Shown here one piece after another: positions 5,655-5,698 of a DNA stretch of 5,698 nucleotides. Origin of the DNA: a bacterium (GTDB taxonomy: Bacteria; Chloroflexota; Dormibacteria; UBA8260; Bog-877); contig JAKAWF010000245.1 of NCBI GenBank assembly GCA_021817025.1, positions 1 to 5,698 of the forward strand. The letters are read 5' to 3'. A model generated the notes under the pieces. It saw nothing but the letters and a program-made list of their open reading frames with translations. It did not search any database and was not told the origin of the DNA. How positions within the stretch are numbered: position 1 is the first letter of the stretch; every line of letters starts with the position of its first letter. The position numbers and the translations under genes were made by a program.

Positions 5655-5698
5655 ATGGACAGGTTCGAGCTGGGCACGGCGGGGGCAGAGATCAGTCG
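5655..5698 (+). CDS. possible 5' end of a gene leaving the window
   Basis: Fourteen codons are open from the ATG to the window edge, beginning MDRFELGTAGAEIS, with G or C at most third positions. The product is not recognised. The support is positional: a terminator and a -10-like box precede it directly. It may be the first ORF of a mobile element whose left end includes the repeats at 5572-5620, or an ordinary leaderless gene. The fragment is too short to rule out chance. Confidence 0.35.
   Translation, partial: MDRFELGTAGAEIS

Noticed and set aside
1..5698. CRISPR array, toxin-antitoxin pair or defence cassette
   Set aside because: No regularly spaced repeats, no Cas-like, nuclease or toxin-like motifs, and no paired small genes were seen on either strand.

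Overview
The window is GC-rich DNA. Most genes start at GTG and have good Shine-Dalgarno sites, which suggests Actinomycetota or a related high-GC lineage such as Chloroflexota or Dormibacterota. No marker gene settles the choice. The two best genes are on the minus strand and belong to envelope glycosylation. At the left edge is a family 2 glycosyltransferase of the polyprenyl-phosphate sugar synthase type (DPM1/ALG5-like), cut by the window. At 3305-4999 is a 564-residue polytopic membrane protein resembling the uncharacterised GT-C / YfhO-like proteins. In known pathways the first kind of enzyme charges a lipid-phosphate carrier with one sugar, and a GT-C enzyme spends that sugar on the outer face of the membrane. 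A functional link here is inference.

Between these two genes lie about 2.6 kb of different character. From right to left: a decayed ISKra4-like insertion sequence (about 2178-3215) that keeps a complete DUF6788 accessory ORF but has a transposase with only its N-terminal tip and C-terminal domain; a plus-strand gene (1367-2047) for a membrane-anchored protein of the DUF4760 type with an internal 27-residue duplication; and a 680-bp divergent region (686-1366). The divergent region holds a perfect 10-10-10 inverted repeat, a plausible minus-strand promoter and a weakly supported small ORF with a strong ribosome binding site.

The right 700 bp (5000-5698) contain no convincing complete gene. 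They hold the ribosome binding site of the GT-C gene, a pair of 10-bp direct repeats, a good rho-independent terminator pointing right, and, directly after it, the possible leaderless start of a plus-strand gene that runs out of the window. This arrangement may be the left end of another mobile element, but that is not proven.

I do not see a clearly new multi-gene system. The points most worth a second look are the duplicated segment in the DUF4760-like protein, the dyad in front of it, the DUF6788 ORF preserved beside a gutted transposase, and the terminator and repeat arrangement at the right edge.
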